From the NCBI GenBank assembly GCA_003526375.1, contig DPDG01000081.1, positions 26,643 through 45,720 on the forward strand: a DNA stretch of 19,078 nucleotides, read 5' to 3'. The notes beneath the pieces were generated by a model. It ran no database searches. It had not been told where the DNA came from and saw only the letters and a list, made by a program, of their open reading frames with translations. Each line of letters begins with the position of its first letter. Position 1 is the stretch's first letter. The DNA is from Lentisphaeria bacterium (GTDB lineage Bacteria > Verrucomicrobiota > Lentisphaeria > Victivallales > UBA1829). This document shows positions 15,362 through 19,078 of this stretch, in pieces. The translations under genes and the position numbers were made by a program.

Positions 15362-16504
15362 ATGATGTTTGATTTTGAAAGATTTTTCGCTGTCCCGGAA
15401 ACATTCGAAGCGGAAGGCTTCGAAGCGGCGGACGCAGGTGTGAAAAGCGTGTTCCTTGCAGGACCCGAATATGACGGCAGGCCGACCAGAGTTTTTGCAT
15501 GGTATGGAGTGCCGGAAGGAGCGTCCAAAGAAAATCCGGCTCCCGGAATCGTGCTCGTCCACGGAGGAAGCGGCACAGCTTACGCCCCGTGGGTCAAAAT
15601 GTGGAACGACCGCGGATTTGCCGCAATCGCAATCGACATGTTCGGCGGAGTGCCGCAGAAAGACGGAGCCATGGTGAATGCGGTTCCCGAATCCGAACGC
15701 CATGAGTTCTCCGGACCGGGGCACCTGAACCAGTTTGCAAAAGTCGATGAAGCCCCTGAAAACCAGTGGGCATACCATGCAGTCGCCGGAATCATTTCGG
15801 CAAACAGCTACCTCGCCTCCCTCGAAGGCGTCGCCGCTGGACGGATCGGCATTACGGGAATTTCGTGGGGCGGATTCGCAAGCGCGCTTGCAGTCTCTTT
15901 CGACAGCCGTTTCAAATTCGCGGCTCCGGTTTACGGATGCGGCGGGTTCGACAGTCTCAAGCTGGTTCCGGACACCATCTCCATGAAGAATCTCAAGAAA
16001 TGGGTTTCTTTGTGGGACCCGAACAACTATCTCGGAAATGCGAAACTGCCGATTCTCTGGATCAACGGCACAGCCGATGCGGCATTCGACATCTTCAACT
16101 GGAACAAATCCACGAAGCTCTCGTCAAAACAGACTTACCGTGCGCTCCGCATCAACATGCCGCACAGCCAGAATGAAGGGATGAATGCCCCCGAAATTCT
16201 TCCGTTTGCAAAATCGGTCGTTTCCGGCGCGGAATTCCCCGGCTTCACGAAAATCAAACTCGACGACGAGGGTGAACGCCTCGGCGCAAAATGGAACTCC
16301 TCCGTTAAAATCAAAACGGCGGAACTCGTGGCGACACGCGCCGCGGAATGCTGGAACGACTGCCTGTTCCGTTCTTATCCGGCAAAGCTCAACCGGGAAA
16401 ACGGAACCGTGGTCGGCACCCTGCCCGAAGGCTGGACCGCCGCGTATCTGAATCTCGAAGACGACAACGGATGCGTCTACTCCTCCGAAGTTTTCTTCAA
16501 CTGA
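15362..16504 (+). CDS. Alpha/beta hydrolase, acetylxylan-esterase/dienelactone-hydrolase-like
   Basis: The 380-residue product has an alpha/beta-hydrolase core. The oxyanion strand is VLVHGGSGTAYAP, the nucleophile elbow GISWGGFAS (G-x-S-x-G), a candidate acid is in INGTADAAFD, and the candidate catalytic His is in NMPHSQNEG. This arrangement fits the acetylxylan esterase or dienelactone hydrolase branches; an ester bond on a carbohydrate is a plausible but unproven target. After the core, about 100 C-terminal residues (from roughly GFTKIKLDDEGE) look like an added beta-rich domain. No signal peptide is seen, so the enzyme should be cytoplasmic. Start choice between the two adjacent ATGs at 15362 and 15365 is arbitrary; the ribosome-binding site is weak (GAAAGA). 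Confidence 0.82.
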   Translation: MMFDFERFFAVPETFEAEGFEAADAGVKSVFLAGPEYDGRPTRVFAWYGVPEGASKENPAPGIVLVHGGSGTAYAPWVKMWNDRGFAAIAIDMFGGVPQKDGAMVNAVPESERHEFSGPGHLNQFAKVDEAPENQWAYHAVAGIISANSYLASLEGVAAGRIGITGISWGGFASALAVSFDSRFKFAAPVYGCGGFDSLKLVPDTISMKNLKKWVSLWDPNNYLGNAKLPILWINGTADAAFDIFNWNKSTKLSSKQTYRALRINMPHSQNEGMNAPEILPFAKSVVSGAEFPGFTKIKLDDEGERLGAKWNSSVKIKTAELVATRAAECWNDCLFRSYPAKLNRENGTVVGTLPEGWTAAYLNLEDDNGCVYSSEVFFN

Positions 16505-16526
16505 AAAACGTTACAGAAATGCAGGG

Positions 16527-16550
16527 CAGACAGGATGCAGTTCCTGTTTG
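16527..16550 (+). terminator. Hairpin after the hydrolase gene, possible weak terminator
   Basis: CAGACAGGA (16527-16535) pairs with TCCTGTTTG (16542-16550) over nine positions with one G-U, leaving a six-base loop. No clean T-run follows. It sits 22 bp after the hydrolase stop and 42 bp before the methyltransferase start, so it may be an attenuator or weak terminator. Confidence 0.4.
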
Positions 16551-16592
16551 TCCTGTTTGCTTTCACTGCCATTTGAAATCATTGAGGCGAAG

Positions 16593-17408
16593 ATGGTCAC
16601 ACAGATCACAAGTGCGAAAAACCCGAAAGTCAAACATGCCTATGCGCTCCGCGAAAGGCGCGAACGCGACAGGGAGGGAGTCACGATCCTTGAGGGATAC
16701 CGCGAACTCTCCCGCGCGCTTGCGCTCGGAATCAGAATCCGCGAATGCTTCTGCTGTCCCGAACTCTATCTCGGGGAAAACGAAAACAAGCTGATTGCCG
16801 ATATTGAACATTCCGGTGCGGAAATCTATGAAACGACGAAAGAAATCCTGATCAAGCTCGCCTACCGTGACCGTCCGGAGGGACTGATCGCCATCGCCGA
16901 AATGAAGAAAAAAGGACTGGAGTCCATGCCCGTCAGGAAAGACGGGCTTTACCTGGTGGCGGAGACCATCGAAAAACCGGGCAACCTCGGCTCCATTCTC
17001 CGCAGTGCGGACGCAGTCGGAGCCACCGGCGTCATCATCTGCAACCGTCAGACGGATATTTTCAATCCGAACGTGATCCGCGCCAGCACCGGGGCGATTT
17101 TCTCCGTGCCGCTGGTGGAAACCTCCTCCGGGGAAGCGCTGGAATGGCTCCGCAGACACGGAATCAGAACGCTCGCTGCAACGCCTCACACGGACTGTGT
17201 CTACACGGAAAACGACATGACCTGCGGCACCGCGATTGTGGTGGGCGCGGAACAATACGGGCTTTCCGACTACTGGATGAACTCCGCCGATGTGCAGGTG
17301 GTCATCCCGATGCTCGGCAAGATGGACTCGCTGAATGTTGCAACTGCTGCCACGCTCCTGCTTTATGAAGCGGCGCGCCAGCGCAAATGGAAACCGTCGA
17401 ATCAATAG
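16593..17408 (+). CDS. SpoU (TrmH) family RNA 2'-O-methyltransferase
   Basis: The 271-residue SPOUT-class enzyme transfers methyl from S-adenosylmethionine to a ribose 2'-OH in rRNA or tRNA. The N-terminal substrate-binding domain holds NPKVKHAYALRERRERDREG (10-29) and LEGYREL (33-39). The trefoil-knot motifs are motif 1 EKPGNLGSILRSADAVG (127-143), motif 2 IVVGAEQYGLS (215-225) and motif 3 IPMLGKMDSLNVATAATLLL (238-257). The ATG at 16593 has GAGG five bases upstream; an in-frame ATG at 16548 lies near the preceding hairpin and is rejected. The specific target nucleotide cannot be told. The last third of the gene is partly duplicated at the right edge of the window. Confidence 0.92.
   Translation: MVTQITSAKNPKVKHAYALRERRERDREGVTILEGYRELSRALALGIRIRECFCCPELYLGENENKLIADIEHSGAEIYETTKEILIKLAYRDRPEGLIAIAEMKKKGLESMPVRKDGLYLVAETIEKPGNLGSILRSADAVGATGVIICNRQTDIFNPNVIRASTGAIFSVPLVETSSGEALEWLRRHGIRTLAATPHTDCVYTENDMTCGTAIVVGAEQYGLSDYWMNSADVQVVIPMLGKMDSLNVATAATLLLYEAARQRKWKPSNQ
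17271..17398 (+). repeat. Direct repeat, copy 1 (3' end of the SpoU methyltransferase gene)
   Basis: This segment, within the intact methyltransferase coding region, matches 18962-19078. Bases 17271-17293 match with two substitutions, 17294-17304 (11 bp) are missing in the other copy, and 17305-17398 (94 bp) are identical. The match may extend further because copy 2 runs off the window. Confidence 0.95.
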
Positions 17409-17415
17409 GAAATCT

Positions 17416-17456
17416 CCGGAAGCGGAGGGCTTTCCGGTGAAATTGCAGCTTTTTTG
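17416..17456 (+). terminator. Probable intrinsic terminator of the methyltransferase gene
   Basis: CCGGAAGC (17416-17423) pairs with GCTTTCCGG (17429-17437) with one bulged base, and a run of T residues follows at 17450-17455 inside a second small CAGC/GCTG hairpin. It begins eight bases after the stop codon. Confidence 0.5.
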
Positions 17457-17494
17457 CTGTTTCTGGTTCGATGGATTTTTCCTTTCCGAAATAC

Positions 17495-17523
17495 TTGAAA
17501 AAACTCCGCTTCCATGCTATTTT
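17495..17523 (+). promoter_or_regulatory. Predicted extended -10 promoter of the rhuM cassette
   Basis: TTGAAA (17495-17500) is separated by 17 bp from TATTTT (17518-17523), and TGC directly precedes the -10, making an extended -10 element. It lies about 75 bp before the first cassette ATG at 17598. The cassette therefore appears to have its own transcription start after the methyltransferase terminator. Confidence 0.6.
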
Positions 17524-17597
17524 ACAGATTCGTCCGGGAAACTTACATGCTTTTCCGAACATTTTCATTTCAGCAATTATCCCGAACGGAGAATTCA

Positions 17598-17858
17598 ATG
17601 GCAAACAGACTGGAACTGACACGGATCGGCAAAGAAAAGCCTGTCGAAGCTGAGCCTCGTTTCCTGCTGGAACGTCCCGACCTTTCCTGTCATCTGGCAA
17701 TTGCCTGCCGTTCCCTTGATGCCGGGATGTCCGACCATATCCCCGTTAAGAAGATCCCGCAAATGCTTCCGGAACGATGCGAATTCGGAAAAGCCGACTA
17801 TGCGCTGAATATTATCCATCCGCCTGTGCTGGAAGATGAGGAGTGTTCCGATGAGTAA
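17598..17858 (+). CDS. Small ORF with a type III Mod-like N-terminus (probable remnant)
   Basis: This 86-residue ORF has GGAG six bases before its ATG. Its start, MANRLELTRIGKEKPVEAEP followed by RFLLERPD, resembles the opening of type III restriction-modification Mod methyltransferases (family style: xNxLELTWIGK, then EPRILLxDP). None of the methyltransferase motifs follow. The remaining residues (from about SCHLAIAC to NIIHPPVLEDEECSDE) are unrecognised, and the usual several hundred residues are missing. The simplest reading is an internal deletion that fused the Mod start to an unrelated or C-terminal tail. It overlaps rhuM by eight bases (ATGAGTAA). It could instead be a small partner protein of RhuM. 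Recognition is from memory of the family and needs a profile search. Confidence 0.5.
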   Translation: MANRLELTRIGKEKPVEAEPRFLLERPDLSCHLAIACRSLDAGMSDHIPVKKIPQMLPERCEFGKADYALNIIHPPVLEDEECSDE

Positions 17859-18891
17859 AACTCTGCAAATCCGCAACAGCACGGCAGACTTTCTAGTTTT
17901 TGCAAAAGGAAACAGCAGAGACACGATCGAAGTCCGGGTTCAGGACGGCAATGTCTGGCTGACACAGAAAGCAATCGGACAGCTGTTCGACATTGACAGG
18001 TCGGTGGTTACGAAGCACTTGAGGAAGATTTACGACTCCGGGGAACTGATGGAAGATTCAACTTGTGCATTTTTTGCACAAGTTGCAGACAACGGCAGAA
18101 CTTATCAGTATCAGTTCTACAGCCTCCCGGCGATTATCGCTGTCGGCTACCGTACAAATTCCTCTCGTGCCGCCGAGTTCCGCCAATGGGCGACGCGGGT
18201 GCTGGAAACATTTGTCAGGCAGGGATATGTGCTGGACAAAGAACGGCTGATCAACGGTAAAATCTTTGATGATGATTATTTTGAACACCTGATCAGTGAA
18301 ATTCAGGAAATCCGTGCCAGTGAACGCCGATTTTATCAGAAAATCACCGACTTGTATGCAACTTCCGCCGATTATGACCGGAACAGCAAAACCACCAAAA
18401 CCTTTTTTGCCACGGTACAGAACAAAATGCACTATGCCGTTCACCACAGTACGGCGGCGGAACTGATTATGGAGCGTGCCAGCCATAAAAGCGTAAACAT
18501 GGGATTGGTTACATGGAAAAATGCTCCGGCAGGAAAAATTGTCAAGGCTGATGTCTCTGTTGCCAAAAACTACCTCAAAAATCAGGAACTGGACGAACTG
18601 AATGAAATCGTGACCATGTACCTTGATTACGCCATCCGGCAGGCAAAACGGCATATCCCTATGATGATGCGGGACTGGGCAGGAAAACTGGACGCTTTTC
18701 TGCAATTCAACGAAGCCGACTTGTTGACGGATGCCGGGAAAGTTACCGCGGAAGTGGCAAGACAATTTGCGGAAAGCGAATTTGAAAAGTACCGGGTGAT
18801 TCAGGACTTTATGTACCGAAGCGATTTTGACCGTCTCTTGCAGGAGAGTGAAAGTCTGCCGGAAACAACGGAGGACAAAGAAAATGAGTAA
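17851..18891 (+). CDS. rhuM: RhuM family protein (Virulence_RhuM)
   Basis: The 346-residue product is a complete RhuM-family protein. It has VWLTQKAIGQLFDIDRSVVT (35-54), which looks like a helix-turn-helix, then KHLRKIYDSGEL (55-66), STCAFFAQV (70-78), the conserved YSLPAIIAVGYRTNSSRAAEFRQWAT segment (90-115), and a long helical C-terminal half with FYQKITDLYATSADYD (161-176). The family was named for a Salmonella SPI-3 gene and recurs beside restriction-modification genes; its biochemical role is unsettled. The ATG at 17851 has AGGAG seven bases upstream and overlaps the preceding ORF; an in-frame ATG at 17836 is less well placed. It is cytoplasmic by sequence. Lower G+C than neighbouring genes suggests acquisition. 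Confidence 0.9.
   Translation: MSKTLQIRNSTADFLVFAKGNSRDTIEVRVQDGNVWLTQKAIGQLFDIDRSVVTKHLRKIYDSGELMEDSTCAFFAQVADNGRTYQYQFYSLPAIIAVGYRTNSSRAAEFRQWATRVLETFVRQGYVLDKERLINGKIFDDDYFEHLISEIQEIRASERRFYQKITDLYATSADYDRNSKTTKTFFATVQNKMHYAVHHSTAAELIMERASHKSVNMGLVTWKNAPAGKIVKADVSVAKNYLKNQELDELNEIVTMYLDYAIRQAKRHIPMMMRDWAGKLDAFLQFNEADLLTDAGKVTAEVARQFAESEFEKYRVIQDFMYRSDFDRLLQESESLPETTEDKENE
18059..18085 (+). repeat. Perfect 11-bp inverted repeat inside rhuM
   Basis: CAACTTGTGCA (18059-18069) and TGCACAAGTTG (18075-18085) are perfect inverse complements around five T residues. It lies in codons for STCAFFAQV. In mRNA this would be a strong hairpin; in DNA it would be a two-fold symmetric protein-binding site. 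Confidence 0.9.
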
Positions 18892-18934
18892 CCGCCTGCC
18901 GGATAAATGCAAATTCAAACAGGAGATTTTCTAG
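18884..18934 (+). CDS. 16-codon ORF overlapping the rhuM stop, probable truncated gene start
   Basis: The ATG at 18884 overlaps the rhuM stop as ATGAGTAA and has GGAGG nine bases upstream, so initiation looks real. The frame reads MSNRLPDKCKFKQEIF and then meets TAG TAG at 18932-18937. The peptide resembles the opening of a longer operon partner that has been cut off shortly after its start, but it is too short to assign. The short motif LPDKCKF recalls LPERCEF in the ORF before rhuM; this may be coincidence. Confidence 0.4.
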   Translation: MSNRLPDKCKFKQEIF

Positions 18935-18961
18935 TAGACAAAGCAAATCAGGAAAAATAAT

Positions 18962-19078
18962 TACCGGATGAATTCCGCCGATGTTCCCGATGCTCGGCAA
19001 GATGGACTCGCTGAATGTTGCAACTGCTGCCACGCTCCTGCTTTATGAAGCGGCGCGCCAGCGCAAATGGAAACCGTC
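18962..19078 (+). repeat. Direct repeat, copy 2 (partial, deleted copy of the methyltransferase gene end)
   Basis: It matches 17271-17398 with two substitutions in the first 23 bases, lacks the 11 bp corresponding to 17294-17304, and is then identical for 94 bp to the end of the window. The 11-bp loss shifts the frame and there is no gene start, so this copy is a non-coding remnant. Confidence 0.95.

Larger units (their letters stand above)
17399..18961 (+). mobile_element. Candidate insertion/cassette between direct repeats of the methyltransferase gene end
   Basis: About 1.56 kb lies between the two copies of the methyltransferase 3' end and carries its own promoter, a Mod-like remnant ORF, rhuM and a 16-codon ORF. 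Sampled base composition is lower in G+C (22 of 60 at 18241-18300) than in the methyltransferase gene (32 of 60 at 17161-17220). No integrase or transposase is visible. Bounds are those of the duplicated sequence, and the mechanism is not known. Confidence 0.35.

Noticed and set aside
16563..17405. Minus-strand open frame opposite the SpoU methyltransferase
   Set aside because: The shadow spans the same codons as a gene with all three SPOUT motifs.
18884..18984. Read-through continuation of the 16-codon ORF into the repeat copy
   Set aside because: Two consecutive TAG codons end the frame and the following translation shows no resemblance to a known domain.

Overview
The window reads as a dense, high-GC bacterial chromosome segment. 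The most telling hint of source is a type II secretion/pilin-like protein whose N-terminus carries the KRNFTLLEMLI prepilin signature and whose C-terminus carries a DGH motif. This class is heavily expanded in Lentisphaerota (Victivallales) and the wider Planctomycetota-Verrucomicrobiota group. A secreted prenyltransferase/squalene-oxidase-repeat protein fits the same lineages. The assignment is an inference from protein style, not from a marker gene.

Left part, 1-5601, minus strand: an apparent operon read right to left. It holds a prepilin-like protein, an ABC ATPase, an FtsX-type permease that overlaps it by ATGA, a secreted alpha/alpha-toroid repeat protein and a YbaK/EbsC-type prolyl-tRNA editing protein. 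The last gene loses its homology after about 57 codons, where it runs into a 7-bp tandem repeat at the window edge. A divergent promoter region (5602-5855) separates this operon from a plus-strand M20 amidohydrolase.

Middle, 7051-13428, minus strand: a stand-alone AICAR transformylase (purH C-terminal half only), a 112-bp heptamer array abutting its stop codon, then recD2, a GSCFA protein and asnB. The last three genes overlap one another and end at a clear intrinsic terminator that faces the M20 gene.

Right part, plus strand: tmk and holB overlap and start from a promoter region shared with purH. They are followed by an alpha/beta hydrolase (acetylxylan-esterase-like) and a SpoU-family RNA methyltransferase. 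After the methyltransferase terminator comes an accessory cassette of about 1.6 kb. It has its own extended -10 promoter, a small ORF whose first ~30 residues resemble the start of type III restriction-modification Mod proteins, a complete rhuM gene, and a 16-codon ORF. The genes in the cassette are joined by two identical ATGAGTAA overlaps.

The cassette is flanked by a direct repeat of the 3' end of the methyltransferase gene. The second copy has an 11-bp deletion and then 94 identical bases running to the last base of the window. This is the best candidate for an unusual or mobile system here. Both ends of the window lie in repeated sequence, so the window may be a whole assembly contig, and events at its two edges should be read with that caution. 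There is no gene-free stretch longer than about 260 bp. I saw no tRNA, rRNA or CRISPR array.
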